NCBI RefSeq assembly: GCF_036373705.1
Contig: NW_027102764.1
Location: 1 to 64,000, forward strand
Source: Amia ocellicauda
Taxonomy: Eukaryota > Chordata > Actinopteri > Amiiformes > Amiidae
Length of the DNA stretch: 64,000 nucleotides
Direction: 5' to 3'
Positions 21,181-33,400 of this stretch are shown here, piece after piece (the stretch's first letter is position 1; the number at the start of each line of letters is the position of its first letter). A program made the translations under genes and the position numbers. The notes under the pieces were generated by a model, which saw only the letters and a list, made by a program, of their open reading frames with translations, had not been told where the DNA came from and made no database searches.

Positions 21181-21331
21181 TGCGTGGCTTTAACGGAGAA
21201 GGTGCCTGTGTTGAACCCTTCTTGGAAATAATGGTTTTCCCCGATCTATATAGAAGAGGATGGCTATTATTGTAACAACCAGACATTTGTGTCTGCACTG
21301 TCACTCACTCATCTATCTATCTCTATCTCTA

Positions 21332-21389
21332 CAGTGGTAGAGGTCTCGCCTGCCACTCGGGATTCCTTTGCTTGATTCGCGGCCACTGG
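21332..21389 (+). pseudogene. tRNA-Gly (GCC) relic, unit 4
   Basis: Same decayed sequence as unit 1. Confidence 0.75.
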
Positions 21390-21802
21390 TTTTCTCCGAT
21401 CTATATAGAAGAGGATGTCTTTTATTGTAACAACCAGACATTTGATTCTGCACTGTCACTCACTCACTCATCTATCTATCTATCTATCTATCTATCGACT
21501 ATTGACTATCGACATTTGCTGTCTGCCGCTGTGATTGTTGGGAGTGAGTGTGGAGGTGCAGGTGTGCATGTTTGCTGCTGCCAGGTTTGTTTGTGGTTTT
21601 TCTCCTCTACTTTTTTCGTTCTTTCTTTCTTTCTTTCTGAATGTGTCTTTGACAGTTTTGTAAGAGGTTTTTCTGAAGAGTTTCCCCATGCTGAGCTGAC
21701 TCCTGCAGTCAGCGAAGCGATCGGGATGTCTGGGGCTGGGTCGGGGAGGGGGGGAATCAGAGTTTTTTATTCGAGACTTTAACACGTCGGCATGGCGTTA
21801 AA

Positions 21803-22888
21803 GTGACCTCTGATGAGTTTTTGCCCCTGGAGGAGTGTGTTCTGGCGATCGGGCAAGTTGTCGGTTGTGAAAATATAAAGTCGGCAGCTCGTATGAGCGG
21901 GTCTGTTGTGCTGTTTCTGAGCAGCATTGAGTTGGTCTCGCGTATCGTTGAGACTGGTATAGTGATCGGTGGTGTTTTGATCAATGTCACCCCACTAGCA
22001 GCTCCGGCCAGGAGAGTTACTTTGTCTAATGTCCCTCGTTTTCTGTCAAACGACCTATTAGAGAGGGAACTGGCGAGACATGGGTGGATAATGTCGGGTT
22101 TGAAACGTATACCGCTGGGGTGTAAGTCACAGCAGTTGAAACATGTTGTTTCGTTCAGAAGGCAGGTATTCATGATTTTGAATGACATAAATGGGGATCT
22201 GAACATTGTGCTTAAGTTCAAGGTTGATGGCAATGATTATGTTGTCTTTGTCACATCTGATTCTATGAAGTGCTTCAACTGCGGTAATGAAGGCCACACT
22301 GTTAGGCATTGCCCCGAGAAGGATCAGGATGAGGGTGCTGGTCCCAGTCGACGGGGGGGTCAGCCCAAGCAGGCCAGGTCGGGGAGTGGTGAGCAGCCCG
22401 GCCGCCCTACTAGCGGAGCAGCCGAAGTGGCAGAGGAGGCGAGAAGAGGGGCTGCGGGGGAGGCTGTTGAAGAGAGTGAGGGTCTGGAGGTCCAGGTACA
22501 GGAGAGTGTGGGCGCTGAGAGGACTTCCGACCGCGGCGGTACCGTGCCGACTGTGGAGGTCCCAGGTGTTAGCGGTGTGTCAGCTAATGTTTGTGGAGCA
22601 TCAGACAGTACGGATGACAGCCGTTTAACTGGACTGGATGGCAGTATACAGCAGCAGGACGGGGCATCAGGTAGTGGAGTGGGGGTGAGCAGCGAGAGGG
22701 CTGGTGACCAGACTGAAAAGATGGAGACTGTGAAGACAACACTGAGCAGTGTGTGGGACACGGGAATGGAAGTGGGGACGGATCCTGGTCAGGACAGCAG
22801 GGTTTTTAAAGTGCCTGGGAAGAAACGCATTCGCAAATCTGAGGACGGTGCTTCTGCTAAAAAACGGAGTCCAGCTCCTGAGCCTTGA
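21803..22888 (+). CDS. LINE ORF1-like protein, unit 5
   Basis: Intact 361-codon frame of the majority protein sequence. Line-by-line comparison with unit 1 shows one base difference in the whole frame (Ala15 here, Val15 there). Confidence 0.72.
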   Translation: MTSDEFLPLEECVLAIGQVVGCENIKSAARMSGSVVLFLSSIELVSRIVETGIVIGGVLINVTPLAAPARRVTLSNVPRFLSNDLLERELARHGWIMSGLKRIPLGCKSQQLKHVVSFRRQVFMILNDINGDLNIVLKFKVDGNDYVVFVTSDSMKCFNCGNEGHTVRHCPEKDQDEGAGPSRRGGQPKQARSGSGEQPGRPTSGAAEVAEEARRGAAGEAVEESEGLEVQVQESVGAERTSDRGGTVPTVEVPGVSGVSANVCGASDSTDDSRLTGLDGSIQQQDGASGSGVGVSSERAGDQTEKMETVKTTLSSVWDTGMEVGTDPGQDSRVFKVPGKKRIRKSEDGASAKKRSPAPEP

Positions 22889-25800
22889 TGAGTCAGTGTG
22901 CTCCCAGGAGATGCTCAAAGGAGCCTGCCTAAAACAGTGTGCTACCTAGAGATCCTGAAGTCACCCCCGCAACTCAAAAGCACCTGTGTTGCTCCCAGAA
23001 ACAAAAGAGGAAAAACTGGAAAAACCAGTATACCAGTCAAGCAACTTAAGCTCAAGAAGGGAGGCAGCTTGACCAAGCCAGTTTAAGCTGACAAGTTACT
23101 GTGACTGCCTATATTGTTTTTCATTTGTTTGTTTTTTATGACATTGGAGTTACAAGGTTCTGCACTGAACACAAATCTACTAAGAAGTGTCTCCTTAAAA
23201 CTCAACCATAAAAGTAAAATAATAATAAAATAAAAAACTTCAGAAGGAATTATTTTCAACTGAGAGTTTGCTTGTACACTGTTACTTAACAAAAATATAT
23301 TACACTGCACACAAATTATTTCTGACCAATCCAACATGGCCAAACGATATAAACAATGCACTTTTCTTGAACAACCCTGAACACAACTTTATACAGCAGG
23401 TCACACATCCTATGCATCATTATTTTCAGAGAAGATGCGTTTTGGAGGAATAGAAAATAAAATCTAAACAATAACAAAAGGCTTCCAGCAAATGTGTTGC
23501 TTGGCCCCATAATAAGTATTTGAACTGTTTCAAAGTGAAAGCTTCAGACCATTTTGATGCGGTTTGCAAGTTAACAAGTTCTGCTGTCCAAACATGACAC
23601 TATCCGTAAGTTAGCCACTCAAAGTGACTTAATCATACCCTGCAGAACATCCTTCGAAATTAAGCTTTTTCTATGATAGCCTGCAGTGGTTTTCAACCCT
23701 GATCCCGAAGGGCCTCCTCTGACTCCAGCAAGTCTGCAACAGCAGCCACACATTCCTCAGCCCAGTTAAAATGAGGCTCATTTTCACAAGTTAAACATTG
23801 TAGCGTAAGGTACACTTATAAATTTCAAGTAAAGAAGTGAATTTATAGTGTCACCATATCACGAATCCTGGAATCTTGTAGAACTCAATTTCTGTAATAA
23901 TTGGACGCAGACACCAATTCCAAAGATATAAATTGTCAAATTTATTCAAAACAAAGACTAAATGTAGCACTACACTAATTATACAAAAGGGAAGAACTAA
24001 TTAAAATTCAACTCTAGATCAACAAATCACTTCCGTGACCAAATCAAAGACCATGGGATTTCATATGATAACACAAATCGATTAACAAAAAAGGTTATAA
24101 ACACATTGACTACAATACCGGTTAGTAAGACGAAGGTGAGTCTCTCGTTAGTATTATTAGTCAGACATTAAATAACTACGCAGGTTAGTATTTATGTCAG
24201 GTAACTTCTCGTTATATATATATCAGTCTCATTTACGTTTAGGTGCCGAGAAAGATCCTATCATTACTTGTTACCACACTTTCCCTTAACTGATTATTAT
24301 TCAATGATTTAGGATAGGCAGGGCCACCAATAATCTAATGTCTATTAACTTGTGTCAATTTCAGACTAAACAGTTAAACAGGAATGAGAAGATATTTCTC
24401 GACGTTGACAGATTTTATTTCTAAAATTATCAACAAAACAGTTTAATGCAACACACATTTATATTTAAGAAAACTAAATGATATTACACATTCTAGAGTT
24501 ATGAATCACAGATTAACATTTCTAATTGATTTCTCAAATGTCATGAATCATGAACTCCAAACTGTTAAACTTATCTGAACTTCGTCGCAGAGAGGCCTCT
24601 CTGGCTTCGGGCTCAGATAACAGCACACGGCACGAGGTCCGTGTGGTTTGGAACAAAGGCAGTCCGGTTCGGCTTTGTCCAAGAACTTCCACTCAGTCGA
24701 TGCACCTGGAAATTGGGGTTTCTCGAAAGTAGTGTCGTTTCCAAACAGATTTTCCACTGGTTTGAAGGCTCCAAGGTTGTGCACAAAATCTTCTTTGAGG
24801 AAAGCAGGGCCCTGTTTGTTCCAAGGGTCAAGTTTCTTAAGACTCAAATAGCTATTTAAATGACTGACACTTTCGTATACAGTCGACTTAGTCAATTGTC
24901 CAGCTGTATTCACTCCACTGATCAGGTGGGCACAGGCGGGCAGCGCAGTCTGTAAAGTTCTTTATTTAATAAAGTCCTTTAAAAGAATTCTTCGTACGGC
25001 TCAATCTCCTTCTCCCAGTTTAACTCTTCTGTTGCCGGCAAAGACTTGGTTGGTTTCTGGTTCCGGTTCTGGCAACAGAGCTACAGGTTGAGCTGTGGCA
25101 GCGAGTTACTGGTTCAGGTGAGAGAGAGAGAGAGAAAGACCGTCCGCTGTTCCTTATAGTCTGTCAGATCAATAGGTGATTGGTTCCTGAGTTCTTGAGA
25201 TTGGATTTCGGTTTCAGCCCCCAGTGTCCTATTGGAGGGGGGCTTGATTTATGACTGATGTCAATCCATGCCATCTTTTGGAAATGCCGGTTGGCCCGGG
25301 TTCGTAGCTCTATGTCGGGATTTCGGCTCTCGTCCACTTCAAAGAGTTTTTATCACCTACAGGCCCCTTTCTCCAGACATCTCATAGCAGAATTCCAAAC
25401 TATTTGGCCTCTTCTTGGTGCCATCCTCCCCAAAACTGTCACTTTGATGCAAACCAGTTCCAAGCTGATGAGCTAAGGAAATCTGATAACTTTGGGGGGG
25501 GAGAGGTCTTCTTTAGATCAGTGCTTCAGCTCAGAGCCCAAATGCTCTTATCAGGGACTCTGTTCCCAACATAACGCTACATGAGTAATCGGGCTCTAAA
25601 TAGCCCCAGGCGTTTCTCCTGCAGTTCTTCCTTCTTTCCACTGCTAGCACTGCCTTTGTGAAGGCGGATGGGGCTTGTGAGAAGTCAACAGCGTGTCTAC
25701 CGAAAAGGGTGTCTGACTCCTGGTTTTGGATCCGGAAGGGTTGATAACAAACTGAAACGGTTACAATATGATACTGCTTAAATTAACTGTGGATATAGAT

Positions 25801-26813
25801 TGTGATCGTGCTCGGCTAAGGTGTGCTTTCAGTCCGCACACAAAACATTTCAGTCGTCTAATCAAATCGAATAAAACAGCGAGGATAGCATGTTCGATCC
25901 GTGTGCTATTGTTTTTCAACAAGTGTAATGCCCTTTGTAACGTTTAACCGATTCGTTGAATAGAGCTTGTTATAGGATATTGTGAACTGAACCTATTTTG
26001 CTGTGAATTTATATTGAGTGCGAATAGTTTATTGTGTCTGGTCGCGGTCTGTCTGCACTAAATAAATGATTTGTATCAAGTCATTTTTTAGTTTGTCTGT
26101 CTACTTTTTTACCTTGCGACTAAAGGCCACTCCTTGCACTTCACACATTTGCCCTTTTAATTACTCCCTTACTGACATACTTTAACATGCAATGTGCGTG
26201 TGATAATAGTTTTAGCAGCCTGTTGCCATTCAGGTGAGACGATACCTAGAAAATCCGTTCTCAGGAGAATTGTGTTTCTTTGCTGATCACGTTCTATGTC
26301 GCTTTTTACACAGTTCTTACAAGTGGCACATTGGGGATGAGGAGCAGTGCATGCTGACCCGCATAGCTGTGGACTTCTGCATGGCATGGGGTCACAGGTC
26401 ATTCCAAGTATTTCAAGACACGAGCAAATGTGTGGACACATTGCGTAGGTTGTGTTGGCCCAACCCTCACAGATTGTGCCAAGTCAAGTAGAGATGCATG
26501 TTGTCCTGTTCTAAAGTGACACGTCGTCAACAGCAAAAACATCTCTCAGAGTTCCAGGAATTCCTTGATTGCATTGCTTGCCTTTCCTCAGGAAGACAAC
26601 ACTTGCCAGGCTGGATATTTGCCAAAGGAAGCCAAGAGGACAGGACACCACACCTAGATGCAACTGCATATCTCATTGTCACCAGGAAGGCCCACCGCAA
26701 GTGACCCACCACAGACAGCACTCTGGGCGCAACTTGGCTCACTCGGGACCTGGCCGTGCGACAGAGCGAGACGTGTGCGTAGAGCAGAGACCTTTAGCAC
26801 AAGCATCAAGCTT

Positions 26814-26885
26814 GGTTCCATGGTGTAATGGTTAGCACTCTGGACTCTGAATCCAGCGATCCGAGTTCAAGTCTCGGTGGGACCT
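26814..26885 (+). tRNA. tRNA-Gln (anticodon CTG), unit 5
   Basis: Identical tRNA body. The 13 bp that normally follow within the GC-rich flank are missing, bringing the downstream sequence closer without creating a T-run terminator. Confidence 0.95.
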
Positions 26886-27035
26886 GGGGCAGCGGCGGCA
26901 AAGCGGTGGTCTCCCTGGGTGAGGGCCTGTGTCTGCGATCAGGGCCGTTTACGTTCTTCTTGGGAGGCTTGGAGACGAAGTGGCGAGACCTCCGGGTTGG
27001 CGTGCTGCGTTCACCTTCCTGAAACACCGAGGCCT

Positions 27036-27054
27036 GGGGCCCCCTGGTGGCGAC
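27036..27054 (-). promoter_or_regulatory. CTCF consensus-like site, unit 5
   Basis: Same core, 13 bp closer to tRNA-Gln because of the local deletion. The flank 3 bases further has T for C, shared with unit 11. Confidence 0.55.
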
Positions 27055-27205
27055 TGTGTGGCTTTAACGGAGAAGGTGCCTGTGTTGAACCCTTCTTGGA
27101 AATAATGGTTTTCCCCGATCTATATAGAAGAGGATGGCTATTATTGTAACAACCAGACATTTGTGTCTGCACTGTCACTCACTCATCTATCTATCTCTAT
27201 CTCTA

Positions 27206-27263
27206 CAGTGGTAGAGGTCTCGCCTGCCACTCGGGATTCCTTTGCTTGATTCGCGGCCACTGG
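27206..27263 (+). pseudogene. tRNA-Gly (GCC) relic, unit 5
   Basis: Same decayed sequence as unit 1. Confidence 0.75.
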
Positions 27264-27676
27264 TTTTCTCCGATCTATATAGAAGAGGATGTCTTTTATT
27301 GTAACAACCAGACATTTGATTCTGCACTGTCACTCACTCACTCATCTATCTATCTATCTATCTATCTATCGACTATTGACTATCGACATTTGCTGTCTGC
27401 CGCTGTGATTGTTGGGAGTGAGTGTGGAGGTGCAGGTGTGCATGTTTGCTGCTGCCAGGTTTGTTTGTGGTTTTTCTCCTCTACTTTTTTCGTTCTTTCT
27501 TTCTTTCTTTCTGAATGTGTCTTTGACAGTTTTGTAAGAGGTTTTTCTGAAGAGTTTCCCCATGCTGAGCTGACTCCTGCAGTCAGCGAAGTGATCGGGA
27601 TGTCTGGGGCTGGGTCGGGGAGGGGGGGAATCAGAGTTTTTTATTCGAGACTTTAACACGTCGGCATGGCGTTAAA

Positions 27677-28762
27677 GTGACCTCTGATGAGTTTTTGCCC
27701 CTGGAGGAGTGTGTTCTGGCGATCGGGCAAGTTGTCGGTTGTGAAAATATAAAGTCGGCAGCTCGTATGAGCGGGTCTGTTGTGCTGTTTCTGAGCAGCA
27801 TTGAGTTGGTCTCGCGTATCGTTGAGACTGGTATAGTGATCGGTGGTGTTTTGATCAATGTCACCCCACTAGCAGCTCCGGCCAGGAGAGTTACTTTGTC
27901 TAATGTCACTCGTTTTCTGTCAAACGACCTATTAGAGAGGGAACTGGCGAGACATGGGTGGATAATGTCGGGTTTGAAACGTATACCGCTGGGGTGTAAG
28001 TCACAGCAGTTGAAACATGTTGTTTCGTTCAGAAGGCAGGTATTCATGATTTTGAATGACATAAATGGGGATCTGAACATTGTGCTTAAGTTCAAGGTTG
28101 ATGGCAATGATTATGTTGTCTTTGTCACATCTGATTCTATGAAGTGCTTCAACTGCGGTAATGAAGGCCACACTGTTAGGCATTGCCCCGAGAAGGATCA
28201 GGATGAGGGTGCTGGTCCCAGTCGACGGGGGGGTCAGCCCAAGCAGGCCAGGTCGGGGAGTGGTGAGCAGCCCGGCCGCCCTACTAGCGGAGCAGCCGAA
28301 GTGGCAGAGGAGGCGAGAAGAGGGGCTGCGGGGGAGGCTGTTGAAGAGAGTGAGGGTCTGGAGGTCCAGGTACAGGAGAGTGTGGGCGCTGAGAGGACTT
28401 CCGACCGCGGCGGTACCGTGCCGACTGTGGAGGTCCCAGGTGTTAGCGGTGTGTCAGCTAATGTTTGTGGAGCATCAGACAGTACGGATGACAGCCGTTT
28501 AACTGGACTGGATGGCAGTATACAGCAGCAGGACGGGGCATCAGGTAGTGGAGTGGGGGTGAGCAGCGAGAGGGCTGGTGACCAGACTGAAAAGATGGAG
28601 ACTGTGAAGACAACACTGAGCAGTGTGTGGGACACGGGAATGGAAGTGGGGACGGATCCTGGTCAGGACAGCAGGGTTTTTAAAGTGCCTGGGAAGAAAC
28701 GCATTCGCAAATCTGAGGACGGTGCTTCTGCTAAAAAACGGAGTCCAGCTCCTGAGCCTTGA
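27677..28762 (+). CDS. LINE ORF1-like protein, unit 6
   Basis: Intact 361-codon frame with Thr78 in place of Pro78, directly after the RRM-like VTLSNV strand. Shared with unit 12. Confidence 0.72.
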   Translation: MTSDEFLPLEECVLAIGQVVGCENIKSAARMSGSVVLFLSSIELVSRIVETGIVIGGVLINVTPLAAPARRVTLSNVTRFLSNDLLERELARHGWIMSGLKRIPLGCKSQQLKHVVSFRRQVFMILNDINGDLNIVLKFKVDGNDYVVFVTSDSMKCFNCGNEGHTVRHCPEKDQDEGAGPSRRGGQPKQARSGSGEQPGRPTSGAAEVAEEARRGAAGEAVEESEGLEVQVQESVGAERTSDRGGTVPTVEVPGVSGVSANVCGASDSTDDSRLTGLDGSIQQQDGASGSGVGVSSERAGDQTEKMETVKTTLSSVWDTGMEVGTDPGQDSRVFKVPGKKRIRKSEDGASAKKRSPAPEP

Positions 28763-31700
28763 TGAGTCAGTGTGCTCCCAGGAGATGCTCAAAGGAGCCT
28801 GCCTAAAACAGTGTGCTACCTAGAGATCCTGAAGTCACCCCCGCAACTCAAAAGCACCTGTGTTGCTCCCAGAAACAAAAGAGGAAAAACTGGAAAAACC
28901 AGTATACCAGTCAAGCAACTTAAGCTCAAGAAGGGAGGCAGCTTGACCAAGCCAGTTTAAGCTGACAAGTTACTGTGACTGCCTATATTGTTTTTCATTT
29001 GTTTGTTTTTTATGACATTGGAGTTACAAGGTTCTGCACTGAACACAAATCTACTAAGAAGTGTCTCCTTAAAACTCAACCATAAAAGTAAAATAATAAT
29101 AAAATAAAAAACTTCAGAAGGAATTATTTTCAACTGAGAGTTTGCTTGTACACTGTTACTTAACAAAAATATATTACACTGCACACAAATTATTTCTGAC
29201 CAATCCAACATGGCCAAACGATATAAACAATGCACTTTTCTTGAACAACCCTGAACACAACTTTATACAGCAGGTCACACATCCTATGCATCATTATTTT
29301 CAGAGAAGATGCGTTTTGGAGGAATAGAAAATAAAATCTAAACAATAACAAAAGGCTTCCAGCAAATGTGTTGCTTGGCCCCATAATAAGTATTTGAACT
29401 GTTTCAAAGTGAAAGCTTCAGACCATTTTGATGCGGTTTGCAAGTTAACAAGTTCTGCTGTCCAAACATGACACTATCCGTAAGTTAGCCACTCAAAGTG
29501 ACTTAATCATACCCTGCAGAACATCCTTCGAAATTAAGCTTTTTCTATGATAGCCTGCAGTGGTTTTCAACCCTGATCCCGAAGGGCCTCCTCTGACTCC
29601 AGCAAGTCTGCAACAGCAGCCACACATTCCTCAGCCCAGTTAAAATGAGGCTCATTTTCACAAGTTAAACATTGTAGCGTAAGGTACACTTATAAATTTC
29701 AAGTAAAGAAGTGAATTTATAGTGTCACCATATCACGAATCCTGGAATCTTGTAGAACTCAATTTCTGTAATAATTGGACGCAGACACCAATTCCAAAGA
29801 TATAAATTGTCAAATTTATTCAAAACAAAGACTAAATGTAGCACTACACTAATTATACAAAAGGGAAGAACTAATTAAAATTCAACTCTAGATCAACAAA
29901 TCACTTCCGTGACCAAATCAAAGACCATGGGATTTCATATGATAACACAAATCGATTAACAAAAAAGGTTATAAACACATTGACTACAATACCGGTTAGT
30001 AAGACGAAGGTGAGTCTCTCGTTAGTATTATTAGTCAGACATTAAATAACTACGCAGGTTAGTATTTATGTCAGGTAACTTCTCGTTATATATATATCAG
30101 TCTCATTTACGTTTAGGTGCCGAGAAAGATCCTATCATTACTTGTTACCACACTTTCCCTTAACTGATTATTATTCAATGATTTAGGATAGGCAGGGCCA
30201 CCAATAATCTAATGTCTATTAACTTGTGTCAATTTCAGACTAAACAGTTAAACAGGAATGAGAAGATATTTCTCGACGTTGACAGATTTTATTTCTAAAA
30301 TTATCAACAAAACAGTTTAATGCAACACACATTTATATTTAAGAAAACTAAATGATATTACACATTCTAGAGTTATGAATCACAGATTAACATTTCTAAT
30401 TGATTTCTCAAATGTCATGAATCATGAACTCCAAACTGTTAAACTTATCTGAACTTCGTCGCAGAGAGGCCTCTCTGGCTTCGGGCTCAGATAACAGCAC
30501 ACGGCACGAGGTCCGTGTGGTTTGGAACAAAGGCAGTCCGGTTCGGCTTTGTCCAAGAACTTCCACTCAGTCGATGCACCTGGAAATTGGGGTTTCTCGA
30601 AAGTAGTGTCGTTTCCAAACAGATTTTCCACTGGTTTGAAGGCTCCAAGGTTGTGCACAAAATCTTCTTTGAGGAAAGCAGGGCCCTGTTTGTTCCAAGG
30701 GTCAAGTTTCTTAAGACTCAAATAGCTATTTAAATGACTGACACTTTCGTATACAGTCGACTTAGTCAATTGTCCAGCTGTATTCACTCCACTGATCAGG
30801 TGGGCACAGGCGGGCAGCGCAGTCTGTAAAGTTCTTTATTTAATAAAGTCCTTTAAAAGAATTCTTCGTACGGCTCAATCTCCTTCTCCCAGTTTAACTC
30901 TTCTGTTGCCGGCAAAGACTTGGTTGGTTTCTGGTTCCGGTTCTGGCAACAGAGCTACAGGTTGAGCTGTGGCAGCGAGTTACTGGTTCAGGTGAGAGAG
31001 AGAGAGAGAAAGACCGTCCGCTGTTCCTTATAGTCTGTCAGATCAATAGGTGATTGGTTCCTGAGTTCTTGAGATTGGATTTCGGTTTCAGCCCCCAGTG
31101 TCCTATTGGAGGGGGGCTTGATTTATGACTGATGTCAAACCATGCCATCTTTTGGAAATGCCGGTTGGCCCGGGTTCGTAGCTCTATGTCGGGATTTCGG
31201 CTCTCGTCCACTTCAAAGAGTTTTTATCACCTACAGGCCCCTTTCTCCAGACATCTCATAGCAGAATTCCAAACTATTTGGCCTCTTCTTGGTGCCATCC
31301 TCCCCAAAACTGTCACTTTGATGCAAACCAGTTCCAAGCTGATGAGCTAAGGAAATCTGATAACTTTGGGGGGGGAGAGGTCTTCTTTAGATCAGTGCTT
31401 CAGCTCAGAGCCCAAATGCTCTTATCAGGGACTCTGTTCCCAACATAACGCTACATGAGTAATCGGGCTCTAAATAGCCCCAGGCGTTTCTCCTGCAGTT
31501 CTTCCTTCTTTCCACTGCTAGCACTGCCTTTGTGAAGGCGGATGGGGCTTGTGAGAAGTCAACAGCGTGTCTACCGAAAAGGGTGTCTGACTCCTGGTTT
31601 TGGATCCGGAAGGGTTGATAACAAACTGAAACGGTTACAATATGATACTGCTTAAATTAACTGTGGATATAGATTGTGATCGTGCTCGGCTAAGGTGTGC

Positions 31701-32687
31701 TTTCAGTCCGCACACAAAACATTTCAGTCGTCTAATCAAATCGAATAAAACAGCGAGGATAGCATGTTCGATCCGTGTGCTATTGTTTTTCAACAAGTGT
31801 AATGCCCTTTGTAACGTTTAACCGATTCGTTGAATAGAGCTTGTTATAGGATATTGTGAACTGAACCTATTTTGCTGTGAATTTATATTGAGTGCGAATA
31901 GTTTATTGTGTCTGGTCGCGGTCTGTCTGCACTAAATAAATGATTTGTATCAAGTCATTTTTTAGTTTGTCTGTCTACTTTTTTACCTTGCGACTAAAGG
32001 CCACTCCTTGCACTTCACACATTTGCCCTTTTAATTACTCCCTTACTGACATACTTTAACATGCAATGTGCGTGTGATAATAGTTTTAGCAGCCTGTTGC
32101 CATTCAGGTGAGACGATACCTAGAAAATCCGTTCTCAGGAGAATTGTGTTTCTTTGCTGATCACGTTCTATGTCGCTTTTTACACAGTTCTTACAAGTGG
32201 CACATTGGGGATGAGGAGCAGTGCATGCTGACCCGCATAGCTGTGGACTTCTGCATGGCATGGGGTCACAGGTCATTCCAAGTATTTCAAGACACGAGCA
32301 AATGTGTGGACACATTGCGTAGGTTGTGTTGGCCCAACCCTCACAGATTGTGCCAAGTCAAGTAGAGATGCATGTTGTCCTGTTCTAAAGTGACACGTCG
32401 TCAACAGCAAAAACATCTCTCAGAGTTCCAGGAATTCCTTGATTGCATTGCTTGCCTTTCCTCAGGAAGACAACACTTGCCAGGCTGGATATTTGCCAAA
32501 GGAAGCCAAGAGGACAGGACACCACACCTAGATGCAACTGCATATCTCATTGTCACCAGGAAGGCCCGCCGCAAGTGACCCACCACAGACAGCACTCTGG
32601 GCGCAACTTGGCTCACTCGGGACCTGGCCGTGCGACAGAGCGAGACGTGTGCGTAGAGCAGAGACCTTTAGCACAAGCATCAAGCTT

Positions 32688-32759
32688 GGTTCCATGGTGT
32701 AATGGTTAGCACTCTGGACTCTGAATCCAGCGATCCGAGTTCAAGTCTCGGTGGGACCT
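32688..32759 (+). tRNA. tRNA-Gln (anticodon CTG), unit 6
   Basis: Identical tRNA body. This unit has lost the tRNA-Gly relic further downstream, and the TTTT at the start of the downstream block is altered to TTAT (32995-32998), so the first T run lies even further away. Confidence 0.95.
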
Positions 32760-32922
32760 GGGCCCCATGGCTGGGGCAGCGGCGGCAAAGCGGTGGTCTC
32801 CCTGGGTGAGGGCCTGTGTCTGCGATCAGGGCCGTTTACGTTCTTCTTGGGAGGCTTGGAGACGAAGTGGCGAGACCTCCGGGTTGGCGTGCTGCGTTCA
32901 CCTTCCTGAAACACCGAGGCCT

Positions 32923-32941
32923 GGGGCCCCCTGGTGGCGAC
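32923..32941 (-). promoter_or_regulatory. CTCF consensus-like site, unit 6
   Basis: Same match; retained although the neighbouring tRNA-Gly relic is deleted. Confidence 0.55.
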
Positions 32942-32990
32942 TGCGTGGCTTTAACGGAGAAGGTGCCTGTGTTGAACCCTTCTTGGAAAT

Positions 32991-33096
32991 AATGGTTATC
33001 CCCGATCTATATAGAAGAGGATGTCTTTTATTGTAACAACCAGACATTTGATTCTGCACTGTCACTCACTCACTCATCTATCTATCTATCTATCTA
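32991..33096 (+). repeat. Hybrid A/B spacer repeat, unit 6
   Basis: The left part matches copy A (CCCCGATC) and the right part copy B (GATGTCTTTT), so exchange within the shared GATCTATATAGAAGAGGATG removed exactly one 155-bp period together with the tRNA-Gly relic. Confidence 0.75.
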
Positions 33097-33400
33097 TCGA
33101 CTATTGACTATCGACATTTGCTGTCTGCCGCTGTGATTGTTGGGAGTGAGTGTGGAGGTGCAGGTGTGCATGTTTGCTGCTGCCAGGTTTGTTTGTGGTT
33201 TTTCTCCTCTACTTTTTTCGTTCTTTCTTTCTTTCTTTCTGAATGTGTCTTTGACAGTTTTGTAAGAGGTTTTTCTGAAGAGTTTCCCCATGCTGAGCTG
33301 ACTCCTGCAGTCAAGTGATCGGGATGTCTGGGGCTGGGTCGGGGAGGGGGGGAATCAGAGTTTTTTATTCGAGACTTTAACACGTCGGCATGGCGTTAAA

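Larger units (their letters stand above)
15650..21536 (+). repeat. Array unit 4 (long type)
   Basis: Full-length 5887-bp unit with the tRNA module. Private markers shared with unit 10: Gln183 in the ORF, G-to-C near 18024, T-to-A near 18573, G-to-A near 18698 and T in place of G near 20621. Confidence 0.93.
21537..27410 (+). repeat. Array unit 5 (long type, 13-bp deletion after tRNA)
   Basis: Long unit of 5874 bp. The 13-bp shortfall lies directly after the tRNA-Gln gene (after 26885). The leader has C at 21718 where other units have T. Its body is otherwise nearly identical to unit 1. Confidence 0.93.
1..33138 (+). repeat. Higher-order repeat block 1 (six units)
   Basis: Six direct tandem units with lengths 5883, 4883, 4883, 5887, 5874 and 5728 bp. 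Each unit type has private markers: unit 1 a 4-bp leader deletion and Val15 in the ORF; unit 2 a 6-G run in the ORF; unit 3 a 1-base loss just after the ORF and a G-to-T change near 14005; unit 4 Gln183; unit 5 a C in place of T in the leader (21718); unit 6 Thr78. All of these recur in the same order from 33139, which defines a six-unit period. The block start was set arbitrarily at the first base of the window, which matches base 33139. Confidence 0.93.
27411..33138 (+). repeat. Array unit 6 (long type, tRNA-Gly relic deleted)
   Basis: Unit of 5728 bp that keeps tRNA-Gln and the CTCF-like site but has lost 155 bp between two short direct repeats, removing the tRNA-Gly relic. The TCTA tract has five repeats instead of six. 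It also carries Thr78 in the ORF and an A in place of T near 31138. Confidence 0.93.
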
